Notes: generated by a model not told the origin, from the letters alone. Counted from the first letter of the stretch, positions 1 through 10,242 are shown. The stretch is 64,000 nt of DNA from Alphaproteobacteria bacterium (GCA_018820665.1 JAHJNW010000021.1:1-64000), one strand, 5' to 3'. Numbers and translations: made by a program.

Positions 1-829
<829 letters not shown>

Positions 830-878
830 GGCGGCGTGATTCTCCGGAGGCGTCTGACGGCAAGGTCGCCGCTTATGG

Positions 879-893
879 GTAACCATGAGTTAA
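879..893. promoter_or_regulatory. possible CtrA box between hfsD and hfsA
   Basis: The sequence GTAACCATGAGTTAA reads on the minus strand as TTAA-N7-TTAC, one base off the CtrA consensus TTAA-N7-TTAA. It lies 50 bp upstream of the hfsD-like start and 56 bp upstream of the hfsA-like start. This is a position from which both divergent genes could be controlled. It is a motif match only. Confidence 0.35.
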
Positions 894-948
894 CGCCGCT
901 GGCCCAAGGCTGGTCCTCGCCGGCCCGGTCAATGGAATCAGTCCCCGC

Positions 949-2391
949 ATGCGTACGACGGCCTACACGACAGTTCGACCGCGCTACGGCTTCCTCGACG
1001 TCGTCGGCCTGCTGTTCCGCGAACTGCTGTTGATGGTCGTGATCTTCCTGCTGGTCTTCGCCATCGGCACGGCGGCGGTCCTGACGCTGAAGAAGTCCTA
1101 CACCGCCACCGCCAGCGTCTACGCCGGCGTCGGTCAGGAATACGTCTATCAGCCGCGCGTGGGCGCCAGCGAACGGGGCCAGCCGCTCGAGGCGGACGCC
1201 GTGGCCCAGTCGGAAGCCCAGATCCTCGGCAGCCTCGCCGTCAAGCAGAAGACCGTTCAGGCCCTCGGCGCCGACGCCATCCTCGGCCCCGGCGCCTCCG
1301 GCACGCCGGCGGAAAAGGCCTCCGCCGCGCTCAAGGCGCTCGACAGCGGCCTCGGCGTCGGCGTCACGGCCGGCAGCGCCATCATCTCGGCCTCCTACGC
1401 CGCCGACGATCCCGCGCGCGCCGCGACCATCCTCAACGCCATCATCGACCAGTATCTGGTCCAGCGCCGCGCCGTGTTCCGCGACCGCACCACCCCGGCC
1501 ATCGCCGCCCAGCGCGAGGCCTTCGAGACCGACCTGGCCCGCGCCGACGCCGCCTACGACGCCTTCATGACCTCCAACAACATCGGCGACTTCGCCACCG
1601 CCAAGGCGTCTCTGGCGGCCAGCTATCAGACGACCCAGGCCGAGGCCCTGTCGCTGCGCGCCCAGCTGAACCAGGCGACCCAGCGCCTCAACACCTTCGA
1701 GGCCCAGCTGGCGCAACAGCCGGCCGAGGTCGTGCTGCAGCAGGACCTCAACGTCTCGGCCCAGAACCAGATTCTCGAACTGCGCACCCAGCGCGAGGCC
1801 CTGCTGTCGCGCTATACGCCCGACGCCCAGCCGGTGCGCGACATCGAACAGCAGATCTCGGACCTGCAGGCCTATGTCGCCACCGGCTCGACGGTCGGCG
1901 CCAAGGAGGTCCGCACCGGGCCCAGCACCATCTTCACCGCCATCGAGACGGCTCGCATCACCGCCGCCGCCGACCGCGACGGCCTCGCCGCCCGCCTCGC
2001 CGTGGCCGAGCGGCAGCTGTCCCAGCTCCGTTCGCGCCTCGCCGACCTGACGCGTCTGGAATCGACCAACGCCAACCTCGCCGGCAACCGCGAGGTCCTG
2101 ACCGCCAACATCCGTGAGTTCCAGCAGCGCGAGGTCCAGGCCCGCGCCGACAGCGCCCTGGTCGCCGCCGGGGCCGACAACGTCACGGTCATCGAGCGGG
2201 CCGAGGCCCCGACGCGCGGCTCCAGCCTAAAGGCGCCGCTGCTGGCCGCCGTCTTCCTGTTCGCCGGCTTCACCGCCCTGTGCGTCGGTCTGCTGCGGGT
2301 CTTCACCCGCCGCGGCTACACCACCCCGGCCTCGACCGGGCGGACGCTGGAGATGCCGGTCCTCGCCGTCGCGCCGATGAAGGCGCGATGA
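949..2391 (+). CDS. hfsA: polysaccharide chain-length/export protein (HfsA-like, Wzz/GumC family)
   Basis: A 480-residue inner-membrane protein of the polysaccharide co-polymerase type. The N-terminal membrane helix (about 22-48) precedes a Wzz domain. A long periplasmic coiled-coil region (about 185-410) is rich in Gln, Ala and Glu. A second membrane helix lies near 430-455 (LAAVFLFAGFTALCVGLLRV). The C-terminus is short and cytoplasmic with no kinase domain, so the kinase-like partner is the separate downstream gene. It would couple polymerisation to export through the HfsD-like channel. The start follows only a weak ribosome binding site but no better one exists. Confidence 0.87.
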   Translation: MRTTAYTTVRPRYGFLDVVGLLFRELLLMVVIFLLVFAIGTAAVLTLKKSYTATASVYAGVGQEYVYQPRVGASERGQPLEADAVAQSEAQILGSLAVKQKTVQALGADAILGPGASGTPAEKASAALKALDSGLGVGVTAGSAIISASYAADDPARAATILNAIIDQYLVQRRAVFRDRTTPAIAAQREAFETDLARADAAYDAFMTSNNIGDFATAKASLAASYQTTQAEALSLRAQLNQATQRLNTFEAQLAQQPAEVVLQQDLNVSAQNQILELRTQREALLSRYTPDAQPVRDIEQQISDLQAYVATGSTVGAKEVRTGPSTIFTAIETARITAAADRDGLAARLAVAERQLSQLRSRLADLTRLESTNANLAGNREVLTANIREFQQREVQARADSALVAAGADNVTVIERAEAPTRGSSLKAPLLAAVFLFAGFTALCVGLLRVFTRRGYTTPASTGRTLEMPVLAVAPMKAR

Positions 2392-2451
2392 GGCGCGTCT
2401 CCGCGCCCGTCATGGTAGCTTGGGACCTGTAGCCGGGCGCGTAGCGATTCG

Positions 2452-3153
2452 ATGGTCGACCTGACAACCGAAATGGCCGCTCTGTGGGCGGCGCTGGGGC
2501 CGGCGCCCGGACACCGTGGACGCGTGATCCAGTTCGCCTCGGCCAATTCCGGCGAGGGTGTCTCCACCGTGGCGCGCGAATACGCCCGTCTCGCCGCCGT
2601 CCGCGCCCGCCGTCCGGTCTGGCTGATCGACGCCGACCTGGCGCAACAGGGCCAGCTGGAGGCGGTGGCGGCCGAGCCCGACCGCTTCGGCGCCCTCGGC
2701 AAGGCCGCCATGGCCACGCCCGACGGCTCCATCTTCTTCGCCGTCACCCCGCGCATCACCGACCGCGCCGGCAAGCCGGTGCATCCGGCCCGCCTGCTGA
2801 CGGCGCGGCCCTGCCTCGGCGGGCGGCTGTGGGTCACGCGGTTCGCGACCGAACACCTGCGCTCGGGCCAGCGCGCCGAGGCCCTTGCCGATCCCCGCTA
2901 CTGGGACGCCTTGCGCAAACACGCCGACACCGTGGTGATCGACAGCCCCGCCGCTGACCGCAACTCCATGGCCATCACCCTCGCGCCATTCGTCGATGCG
3001 ACGGTCATGGTGGTGGCGGCCGAAGGCGCTTCGGCGGCCGATCCCCTGATCCTGCGCGACGAGATCGAGGCCGCCGGCGGCAAGATCGCCGGTGTCGTGG
3101 TCAACCGCTCGACGTATCAGCCACCCGCGTTTCTGAAGCGGCTGACGGGGTAG
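2452..3153 (+). CDS. hfsB: BY-kinase-like P-loop protein with degenerate Walker A (HfsB-like)
   Basis: A 233-residue cytoplasmic protein with the fold signature of bacterial tyrosine kinases that pair with Wzz proteins. The Walker A position (residues 30-39, SANSGEGVST) has Val37 where active enzymes have the phosphate-binding Lys. Walker A' (WLIDADL, about 57-63) and Walker B (VVIDSP, about 161-166) are kept. The C-terminal tyrosine cluster typical of BY-kinases is missing; only a lone Tyr occurs near residue 222. It lies 60 bp downstream of the HfsA-like gene on the same strand. A structural or regulatory role without ATP hydrolysis is an inference from the missing lysine. Confidence 0.8.
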   Translation: MVDLTTEMAALWAALGPAPGHRGRVIQFASANSGEGVSTVAREYARLAAVRARRPVWLIDADLAQQGQLEAVAAEPDRFGALGKAAMATPDGSIFFAVTPRITDRAGKPVHPARLLTARPCLGGRLWVTRFATEHLRSGQRAEALADPRYWDALRKHADTVVIDSPAADRNSMAITLAPFVDATVMVVAAEGASAADPLILRDEIEAAGGKIAGVVVNRSTYQPPAFLKRLTG

Positions 3154-3164
3154 GGCGCGGGCTC

Positions 3165-3563
3165 GTGAATCGCCTGGGCCACGGTCCGCCACTCAGAGGT
3201 TTGACCATCGCGCGGGAGATCGCGGCGAGCGGGCTGGCCGTAGCGACCTATGTCGTGGCCGCGTTATGCGCAGGCTGGATTGTTTCGATTTTGCTCGCGC
3301 CCCTGGGCTACGCCTGGCCTCGCTTTGCAGCGGAGGCCGCGATTTCCACCTGCCTCGGCATGATCGCCAGCTGGCGACTGACGAACCTGCTGTTCCCCGA
3401 CCGATCGGGCAGGGTGATCTTCGCGGCCTTCGCCGGCGTGGTCCTGCTCGCCGTGCTGGCGGGTCGGAACGGCGCCCCGAACTGGCTGCACACAGCTCAG
3501 GCGCTGCTTCTCGTCGGACTCGCCTGGGGCCTGTTCTGGCCACACCGGCGACCCGCTCGCTGA
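3165..3563 (+). CDS. small four-helix membrane protein, function unknown
   Basis: A 132-residue protein with a GTG start 11 bases after the hfsB-like stop, so probably co-transcribed. Four hydrophobic stretches fit membrane helices: about 19-42, 51-74, 80-99 and 105-126. The alternation of hydrophobic helices in this frame, and not in the overlapping frames, is the main reason for calling it. It is too short to be a Wzy-type polymerase such as HfsC. I do not recognise the family. Confidence 0.6.
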   Translation: MNRLGHGPPLRGLTIAREIAASGLAVATYVVAALCAGWIVSILLAPLGYAWPRFAAEAAISTCLGMIASWRLTNLLFPDRSGRVIFAAFAGVVLLAVLAGRNGAPNWLHTAQALLLVGLAWGLFWPHRRPAR

Positions 3564-3584
3564 TCGCGCACGGGCGTGCAGCGT

Positions 3585-4985
3585 TCAGGGATTTGTCCGG
3601 GAGCGGGAGGCGCAGGAGTCCGGAACGTCTGTTCCGGCGTCGAAGGCCGAAACGATGCGGACAAAACAGTCGGGCGCCGCGAAAAGCAGCATGTGAGCCC
3701 CGTCCACCACGGTCGCGAAGGTCACCTCGCCGACCTCGGAAAGTTTCTCGGCATGGGCGACGGCGCCCTCGTAGGGCGTGTTGGGATCAAGCGTGCCGTG
3801 GATCACCAGGGTGCGCGGCAGCGCCGGAGGGCTGCGACCGTAGAAGGCGTCACGGTCGTAGAGCGGTGCGGACGGACCGACGAGCAGTCCCGGCAGGGGG
3901 CTGGTGAAGAGCGCGTCTCGGGCTTCGATGTCGACATCCTCCGCTGTCAGATCACGACGCCCATTGTTCTCGGAAGCGTTCATGAGGATGACGAGCGGAA
4001 GAGCGGGCGAGGATTGCGGGTATCGGCCCAACTGGTCGAACTCAGCCTCCAGCGCCGCCCGAACCGCCACTAGTCGTGACGCATCCCCCTCGCTCAAGGC
4101 GGAGATGACGGCCGGGATCTGATCCCGGAGTTCGGGGAAGTTCAACAGCGTCGCGAGAAACCGGCGGAGGTCGCCGCCCGGCGCGCTCTCTGCCCAGAGA
4201 ACACGACGGTCTGGAGCAGCGAGCAGCGCCGCATAGGTTTGAACCTGGTCGGCGTCCAGCAGGCTCTTCCCGACCTTGTCCACGATCGCCGTCCGATGAC
4301 TGAGGTCCCACTCCGGAGATGCCTCCGGCGGAATGAGGCCGTCGAGGATGATGCCATCCAGCGGCGCCGGTGCGGTCTGAAGCATCCGCAGAATGAGCTG
4401 GGTGCCGTACGACACGCCATAGACCTGCACCGATCCTTCGCCCCGGTGGCGCGTGATCAGTTGCGACAGATCGTGTGCGGCGTTGGTCACCGTAAACGCC
4501 TGGGTGCGATCGATGTCGGCGTACAGTCCACCGATGCATGACCCCCACTCGGCGCCAGCCAGGGCGTGGCCGCCCTCGCTGTCGCCGGCCTCTTGGGCCG
4601 GACAGAGTCGGGTCGAATAGCCCGTGCCGCGATGATCGGGGATGATGAGGTCACGGTCCGGAAACGCCGCGCGCAGGGTGTCGAGGAACGGATAGAAGGA
4701 CGCCCCGCTTTCCCCGGGCCCGCCGGCGATGAGCCACACTTCGCCCGTCGTCCGCCCGGTGACGGACGGGAATTTTCGGATGAAGAGATCTACGGCGCCC
4801 GCCTCCGGATCATTCGGCCGAAGCGGCAATTGACTGACCGCGCAGAGACTGCCCGCCAGGCCCGGCAGCGCGGCGTCGGCGCAGGGGGTGAACTCGTGCA
4901 CGGCCCATACCGGGCCACATGACATCGCCGCGATCAGGCCCCCAAGGGCGAGCCGCGCGCTGGCGCGGTGACTGGTTTTCGACAC
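3585..4985 (-). CDS. secreted alpha/beta hydrolase, peptidase S33 type
   Basis: A 466-residue alpha/beta hydrolase with an N-terminal signal peptide ending near VWA. An oxyanion-region motif (GGPGESG), a nucleophile elbow (GVSYGT), an acid in HGTLDPNTP and a histidine in VDGAHML form a complete triad. The C-terminal part resembles the TAP-like domain of S33 aminopeptidases and prolyl iminopeptidases. The GTG start at 4985 has a G-rich Shine-Dalgarno six bases upstream. The alternative ATG at 5012 sits inside an 8-bp inverted repeat (4999-5020). It sits between the two hfs blocks but has no evident role in polysaccharide synthesis. A periplasmic peptidase or esterase is likely. Confidence 0.82.
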   Translation of the reverse strand: MSKTSHRASARLALGGLIAAMSCGPVWAVHEFTPCADAALPGLAGSLCAVSQLPLRPNDPEAGAVDLFIRKFPSVTGRTTGEVWLIAGGPGESGASFYPFLDTLRAAFPDRDLIIPDHRGTGYSTRLCPAQEAGDSEGGHALAGAEWGSCIGGLYADIDRTQAFTVTNAAHDLSQLITRHRGEGSVQVYGVSYGTQLILRMLQTAPAPLDGIILDGLIPPEASPEWDLSHRTAIVDKVGKSLLDADQVQTYAALLAAPDRRVLWAESAPGGDLRRFLATLLNFPELRDQIPAVISALSEGDASRLVAVRAALEAEFDQLGRYPQSSPALPLVILMNASENNGRRDLTAEDVDIEARDALFTSPLPGLLVGPSAPLYDRDAFYGRSPPALPRTLVIHGTLDPNTPYEGAVAHAEKLSEVGEVTFATVVDGAHMLLFAAPDCFVRIVSAFDAGTDVPDSCASRSRTNP

Positions 4986-5101
4986 GTTGAACCCCCCGGA
5001 CACGGCTGTCATGCCGTGTCAGAAGAGGCTTCGGGCCCTGCCAGCAGATGCAGATTGCGGCATTACGATTTCGCAATGAAGCAGATCTGGCGCCGCCGGC
5101 G

Positions 5102-6043
5102 TCAGACCTTCGCCGCCTCCAGCCGCGCCAGTTCGCGCGCGCCGTAGAAATGCGGCTCGAACCCCTTGATCCAGAACAGCTTGCCCACGCCCCGCGCCGT
5201 CCGATCATAGAATTCCGCCCGCTTCGGGCTTCCGATCACGGTCAGCCCCGCCGCCGTCGTCCCCCACACCACCGTCTGCCCCGCCCCGATCACCATCCAG
5301 CGCAGCACCCCGGGCCAGTCGCGCGCCGCCGCCGCCGTCTGGCTCGGTCCCTGGCCATAGGCGAAGGCCCGGGCGAGGGCGTAGGCCAGGGTCGCCCGGT
5401 GCGCGGGGGCGAACTCCTCGACCCGGGCGTCGGCGGCCCAGCCGAAGCGGCCGCCGCGCGCCTTCAGCGCCGCGAACAGGGCGTCGTCCTCGCCGCCGGC
5501 CTGATCAGCGGCGCTGTCGAACGGCGCCGGGCCGGGCAGGGCGGTGGCCCGCGTCATCAGCGAGTTGCCGCATCCGAACGGCGTCTCGATCAGCCCCGTC
5601 CGCTCAGGGCCCTCGCGGCCGAAGAACCGCTCCAGCCACGGCTTCAGCCACGGCTTCGCGTCCGGCGCGCGGCCGGTGATCGGCCCGAACACGGCGTCGG
5701 CCCCGGTGGCCTCGTGCGCCTCCAGCAGGGCCGCCAGCCACCCGGGCGAGGCGGCCTCGTCGTCGTCGAGGAAGGCGATCAAAGGCGCCGCCGTCGCCGC
5801 CAGCCCGGCGTTGCGCGCCGTGGCCACCCCCGGACGCGGCGCATGGACATAGACCAGCGGCCAGGGCGACAGGGGCCGCAGCGCCTCGACTCCGTCGGCC
5901 GCCGAGCCCGGGGGATCGTTGTCGACGACGACGATCTCGGACACCCGGTCGGCGACCCCGGCCTGACCGAACAACGAGCGCAGCGCCCGCTCCAGACTTT
6001 CCGGCCGGCGCAGGGTCGGGACGATGATCGCCACATCCGCCAT
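5102..6043 (-). CDS. GT2-family glycosyltransferase in the holdfast cluster
   Basis: A 313-residue GT-A-fold transferase. It opens with the GT2 start VAIIVPTLRRPES, then has a DND motif near residue 40, the nucleotide/metal motif FLDDDE near 95 and a GGEDDALF acceptor motif near 180. A hydrophobic stretch near 245-265 may contact the membrane. Its ATG overlaps the stop of the preceding HfsG-like gene by one base (TGATG), so it is the last gene of hfsE-hfsF-hfsG-GT. It probably adds a sugar to the holdfast repeat unit. HfsJ and HfsL are known additional holdfast transferases in Caulobacter, but I cannot tell which, if either, this matches. Confidence 0.83.
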   Translation of the reverse strand: MADVAIIVPTLRRPESLERALRSLFGQAGVADRVSEIVVVDNDPPGSAADGVEALRPLSPWPLVYVHAPRPGVATARNAGLAATAAPLIAFLDDDEAASPGWLAALLEAHEATGADAVFGPITGRAPDAKPWLKPWLERFFGREGPERTGLIETPFGCGNSLMTRATALPGPAPFDSAADQAGGEDDALFAALKARGGRFGWAADARVEEFAPAHRATLAYALARAFAYGQGPSQTAAAARDWPGVLRWMVIGAGQTVVWGTTAAGLTVIGSPKRAEFYDRTARGVGKLFWIKGFEPHFYGARELARLEAAKV

Positions 6044-6981
6044 CACACCGCCTCCGCATAGAGGGCCGCCCGATACAGGCGCAGCGAAAAGGCCCGCGTC
6101 GCCACCGGCAGCCACTCGGCCTCCGCCGCCCCGCGCATCCGCCGCCGCAACCACGGCAGGCCGGGCAGGCGCTTCAGCAGCTTGGCCGCCTTGTAGCTGG
6201 GATAGGCCGCGACGATCTCCGGATGCCGCTGGACCATGCGGGCGAAATTCGGCGCGGACTGCTCATATTTCCCCGCCAGCGAGGCCACCGTATCCAGCCC
6301 CATATGCGTCGCCGCATTGTCGAGATGCACGACCCGGAATCGCCGCGACACCCGCATGGCCCATTCCACATCCTCCCAGCCCCAGCCGGTGAAGCCGGGG
6401 TCGAAGGCCTCGGCCTCGAACACGTCGCGGCGCACCAGCAGGTTGGAGGTGTAGATGTATTTCTCCGGCTGCTTCGCCCGTTCCGTATACGGAACGCACT
6501 CCGACTTGGCCGCCATGGCCCGGTGCACGGCGAAGCGCGCATCGGTCGGCGCCTGCAGCAGCGAAAATCCGCCGAAGGCCACCGCCGGATCCTCGCGCGC
6601 GACCAGTTCGGCCCAGTCGCGCAGGAAGCGCCGATGGTCGGGCCGCATGTCGCTGTCGAGGAACAGCAGGCTGCCGCCCCGCGCCGCCGCCGCCAGCCGG
6701 TTGCGCCCGATCGACCGCCCCTCGTTGGCCGGCAGGGTGATCAACCGGGCCGGCAGGGCCATGCCCTTGATCCGTTCGGTCAGCCGCGCCGTCAGCGCCG
6801 CATCGCCGGTGCCGTCGTCCAGCACGATGACCTCGACCGCGCCGTCGACCGAGGCCGCCTCCTCGTCCAGCAGGGCCAGCAATTCCTCCGGGTCGTCGCG
6901 CAGGAACGGCGTCAGCACCGACAGGGCCGGCCGGGCGCCCTTCCAGGCGGCGCTGTCGATGATCTTCGCCCGCGCCGTCAT
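6043..6981 (-). CDS. hfsG: GT2-family glycosyltransferase (HfsG-like)
   Basis: A 312-residue cytoplasmic glycosyltransferase. It has an N-terminal LSVLTPF strand, VIVLDDG near residue 55, the metal-binding FLDSDMRPD near 108 and the acceptor motif GWGWEDVEW near 205. It would transfer a sugar to the lipid-linked holdfast intermediate begun by the HfsE-like enzyme. The ATG at 6981 overlaps the hfsF-like stop (ATGA). A longer open frame extends upstream but is only an out-of-frame reading of hfsF. The symbol is proposed from position after hfsE/hfsF and from family. Confidence 0.82.
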   Translation of the reverse strand: MTARAKIIDSAAWKGARPALSVLTPFLRDDPEELLALLDEEAASVDGAVEVIVLDDGTGDAALTARLTERIKGMALPARLITLPANEGRSIGRNRLAAAARGGSLLFLDSDMRPDHRRFLRDWAELVAREDPAVAFGGFSLLQAPTDARFAVHRAMAAKSECVPYTERAKQPEKYIYTSNLLVRRDVFEAEAFDPGFTGWGWEDVEWAMRVSRRFRVVHLDNAATHMGLDTVASLAGKYEQSAPNFARMVQRHPEIVAAYPSYKAAKLLKRLPGLPWLRRRMRGAAEAEWLPVATRAFSLRLYRAALYAEAV

Positions 6982-8429
6982 GCCGTCGCCCTCCGGTCCC
7001 GGACCCGTGTCAGCAGCCGCATAGCCACGTCCCGCACCCCCGCCGCGTTCAGCGTCAGGGCGACGACGGCGTAGACGATCCCGCCGACCCCGGCGTCCAG
7101 CACCAGCTCGGCGAAGCCGCCGATCGCCGGCAGCCGCGCCACCACCAGCGCCATCGCGCCCGTCGCCACGCCGCAGCGCGCCAGACTGTCCCACGGGATC
7201 GGCAGCGGCAGCACCCGCCGCCCGATCACCTGCGTCGCCAGCAGCCCGAGGGCGAAGCTCGCCGCCGTCGCCCAGGCCGCCCCCATCAGGCCGTAGCGCG
7301 GCACCAGGATCAGGTTCAGCCCCACATTCAGCCCCGCCGGAATGGCCATGGCGACCAGCAGCAGCTTCGTCTTCTTGCCGAGGGTGAAGGCCTGGCCGAA
7401 ATAATAGGCGGTCAGCCCGTACAGCAGGGCCGACAGGGCGATCCACGGCGTGATGCTGGCCGCCGCCACACGCAGCTCCTCGCCGATCAGCACCTCGGCC
7501 AGCGGCCGCGCCACCAGGGCCACCCCCGCCGCCGCCGGCAGGCCGATCAGCAGGAAGGTCGACAGCTGCTCTCGCGCCGCCGTCTTCAACTGGCCCGGCC
7601 CGCCGCGCTCCAACGCCATGATCAGCGCCGGCTGTCCCGCCGACCCCAGCCACAGGAACAGCACGTCCAGCGTCCGGTTGGCGATCGAATAGCCGGCGTG
7701 ATAGGCGCCCACCGCCGCCTCGTCGAGAAAGGCCGCCAGCAGGAAGCGGTCGGTCGACGACAGCACCACGGTCAGGGCCAGCGAGGCCGCGATCGGATAG
7801 CCGTACAGCGCATAGCCGCGCACCCGCGCCGGCTCGAAGCCGCCGCCGCGCGCCTGCCTCAGCTCGCCCGGCAGCACGAAGGGCAGGGCGGCCAGCGGCG
7901 CCAGGCCGATGCCCAGCAACGGCGCCGCCCCGCCCCAACCGGCGAGGGCGAAGCCGACGCCGATGACCAGGCCGCCGATGGTCACGGCGATGTCCAGCCC
8001 CGCCGCCTTGCCGACCTCGCCGGCGGCGCGATACCGCTCCTGCGCCAGCTTGACGAGGCTGCGCGCCGGCACGCCCGCCAGACCGGCCGCCAGGGCGATC
8101 CGGAACAGCCCGTCGCCCGGCCAGAGCCACATCGACAGCGCCGTGACCGCGAGGAAGCCGCCGCTCAGGGCGAAGGCGGTGCGGTACAGCGAGGCGAAAT
8201 GCCCCTGGGTCGCCGCCCCGGGCGTCTGCGCCGCCCAGAATCGCGCCATGGCCGCCTCCAGCCAGCTGAACACCGCGACATGGGCCAGGGTCATGACCGA
8301 GAAGGCGAGGGCGTAGCGGCCGAAATCCTCGGGGCTCAGCAGCCGGGTGAACAGCACGATGGCGAGGAAGCCGACCACCCCCTGGACGATATTGGCGGGC
8401 AGATAGCCCCAGACCCCGCGCCAGAACAT
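6978..8429 (-). CDS. hfsF: polysaccharide flippase (HfsF-like, Wzx/MOP family)
   Basis: A 483-residue integral membrane protein with about 12-14 predicted helices. It begins FWRGVWGYLPANIVQGVVGF, typical of O-antigen or lipid-linked oligosaccharide flippases of the MOP superfamily. It would move the undecaprenyl-linked repeat unit across the inner membrane for polymerisation. It starts five bases after the hfsE-like stop and overlaps the next gene by four bases, indicating translational coupling in one operon. Confidence 0.87.
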   Translation of the reverse strand: MFWRGVWGYLPANIVQGVVGFLAIVLFTRLLSPEDFGRYALAFSVMTLAHVAVFSWLEAAMARFWAAQTPGAATQGHFASLYRTAFALSGGFLAVTALSMWLWPGDGLFRIALAAGLAGVPARSLVKLAQERYRAAGEVGKAAGLDIAVTIGGLVIGVGFALAGWGGAAPLLGIGLAPLAALPFVLPGELRQARGGGFEPARVRGYALYGYPIAASLALTVVLSSTDRFLLAAFLDEAAVGAYHAGYSIANRTLDVLFLWLGSAGQPALIMALERGGPGQLKTAAREQLSTFLLIGLPAAAGVALVARPLAEVLIGEELRVAAASITPWIALSALLYGLTAYYFGQAFTLGKKTKLLLVAMAIPAGLNVGLNLILVPRYGLMGAAWATAASFALGLLATQVIGRRVLPLPIPWDSLARCGVATGAMALVVARLPAIGGFAELVLDAGVGGIVYAVVALTLNAAGVRDVAMRLLTRVRDRRATA

Positions 8430-8433
8430 CGGC

Positions 8434-10014
8434 CTAGCGCACCGAGGCCCGGTCGCCGAGCAGCACCGGCACGGTCACGGCCATGATCCACAGGTCCAGC
8501 CACAGCGACTGGCGCTCGACGTACTCGATGTCCAGCCGCACCCGCGTCCGCACGTCCTGCGCCGTGTGCAGCGGCCCGCGCGAGCCGTTGACGGCGGCCC
8601 AGCCGGTCATGCCGGGCTTGATGCGGTGGCGGTGGGCGTATTCCGCCACCAGCCGGGCGCTCTCAACATGGCCGGTCTTCATGCCGATGGCGTGCGGCCG
8701 GGGCCCGACCAGCGACATCTCGCCGGTGATCACGTTCAGCAGTTGCGGCAGCTCGTCGAGGCTGGTCTTGCGGATGAAGCGGCCGACGCGGGTGACCCGG
8801 TCGTCGTCGTGGGTCACCTGCCGGCTGGCGGTCGCATCGGCGGCCTCCTGCTTCATCGAGCGGAATTTCCACACCACGATCTCCTCGTGGTTGAAGCCGT
8901 GGCGGCGCTGGCGGAAGAAGACCGGCCCGGGGCTGTCCAGCCGGATGACGAGGGCGATCGCCGCCATCACCGGGGCCAGCAGCACCAGGGCGATCAGCCC
9001 CATGACCAGATCCTGCAGCCGCTTGTTGAACGCCCGCCGGTCGGGATCCACCGGCCCCTGCACATCGGCCAGCGGCGCCGCGGCCAGCCGGTCCAGCGCC
9101 GACCGCGTCTCGGCCTCGCCATTGGGTTCGACCAGCAGCGTCACCTCATTGGGCAGGGTTCTCAGCCGCGCCGTCAGTTCGCGCACCCGCGCCTCGGCCT
9201 TGGGATCGATGGCCAGCACCACCCGGTCGACATAGGGGGTCATCTTGTGGGTCAGCAGATCGTCGGCCGTGCCCAGCACCGGCACCCCCTCGATCGCCTC
9301 GGGCGAGCGCGCCAGCCGGTCGTCGAAGATGCCCAGCACATTGAGGTCGCGCCGCTTCAGCGCCTCGCGGATCAGACTCTCGGCCCGCCGCGTCGCCCCG
9401 ATCAGCACGATGTTCGGCGTCAGCGCCCCCGACGCCCGCCAGCGCCCGACCACGTCGCTCCAGCCCATGTGCAGGGCGTACAGGCTGATCAGCACCAGCC
9501 CGCTCCACACCAGCCAGGCCGACCACTGCGCCTCGCCGCCCTGCAGCGCCCAGCCCGACAGCATGGCCGCCGCCGCGCCGACCAGGACGATCCCCGCCAC
9601 CGAGGCGAGGTGCAGGCTGGTCTTCTGTCCCCGGGCGAAACGGTAGCGGCCGAGCGACCGCATCAGGCCCAGCACCGTCAAGGCGCCGATGGCGAACGGC
9701 GCCAGGCGCGAAACCTCGGCGTGCAGCAGCGGTCCCGGCGTCGCGGCCCAGGCGCACAGCAGGGTCACCGCCGCGACCGCCAGCACGTCAAAGGCGCGGA
9801 AATAGTGCGCCGCCAGGCGCGAGGCGTGCCGCTGCCGCGCATTCAGCCAGACTTCGGGCCGGAAGGGCCCGCGCCGGGCTGCGCCGTCCGGCTTTCCGGC
9901 CGCGGCCTCATCGAGATTGATCGCCCCGGCCAGCGCCTGCAGTCCGGACACGTCGAGGTCCCCGGCCGGGGCCGGGTCGGCGTCGAACGAAAGGCGGCTC
10001 GCGGCGTGGGTCAA
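8434..10014 (-). CDS. hfsE: undecaprenyl-phosphate sugar phosphotransferase (HfsE-like, PHPT family)
   Basis: A 526-residue initiating glycosylphosphotransferase. Four or five N-terminal helices (about 75-180) precede a Rossmann-like CoA-binding segment (PNIVLIGATRRAESLI, about 195-310). A fifth helix (about 328-350) leads to the Bac_transf catalytic domain, with VWKFRSM, KTSLDELPQLLNVI and GEMSLVGPRP as diagnostic blocks. It would load the first sugar phosphate onto undecaprenyl phosphate. The frame opens with TTG and a poor ribosome binding site, so the exact start is uncertain; an in-frame GTG lies about 22 codons in. It is the first gene of the minus-strand operon. Confidence 0.88.
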   Translation of the reverse strand: MTHAASRLSFDADPAPAGDLDVSGLQALAGAINLDEAAAGKPDGAARRGPFRPEVWLNARQRHASRLAAHYFRAFDVLAVAAVTLLCAWAATPGPLLHAEVSRLAPFAIGALTVLGLMRSLGRYRFARGQKTSLHLASVAGIVLVGAAAAMLSGWALQGGEAQWSAWLVWSGLVLISLYALHMGWSDVVGRWRASGALTPNIVLIGATRRAESLIREALKRRDLNVLGIFDDRLARSPEAIEGVPVLGTADDLLTHKMTPYVDRVVLAIDPKAEARVRELTARLRTLPNEVTLLVEPNGEAETRSALDRLAAAPLADVQGPVDPDRRAFNKRLQDLVMGLIALVLLAPVMAAIALVIRLDSPGPVFFRQRRHGFNHEEIVVWKFRSMKQEAADATASRQVTHDDDRVTRVGRFIRKTSLDELPQLLNVITGEMSLVGPRPHAIGMKTGHVESARLVAEYAHRHRIKPGMTGWAAVNGSRGPLHTAQDVRTRVRLDIEYVERQSLWLDLWIMAVTVPVLLGDRASVR

Positions 10015-10136
10015 TCTTTGGCTCGCTCGGGCGGGGCGCCGCCACCTTGCACAGCCCCTCTCACTGCCGCGTTAACGGTGGCCTGACCAAAGGCCGTTGC
10101 GCCCGCCCTCGCGCTCCGCTATCCACGCCGCCTGCC

Positions 10137-10228
10137 GGAGACGTGGCCGAGTGGCTGAAGGCAACGGTTTGCTAAATCGTCGTACCCTGTAAGGGGTACC
10201 GAGGGTTCGAATCCCTCCGTCTCCGCCA
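10137..10228 (+). tRNA. tRNA-Ser(GCT)
   Basis: A 92-nt class II tRNA with a 7-bp acceptor stem GGAGACG/CGTCTCC, discriminator G and encoded CCA at 10226-10228. The anticodon loop TTGCTAA gives anticodon GCT. There is a long variable arm (GTACCCTGTAAGGGGTAC) and a standard TTCGAAT T-loop. It reads AGC/AGT codons. Confidence 0.97.
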
Positions 10229-10242
10229 GACCTTCCCCGTGC

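Noticed and set aside
8566-10086. 506-codon open frame opposite hfsE
   Set aside because: Antisense of an obvious PHPT enzyme; composition is RRP/QH-rich without hydrophobic or domain patterns.
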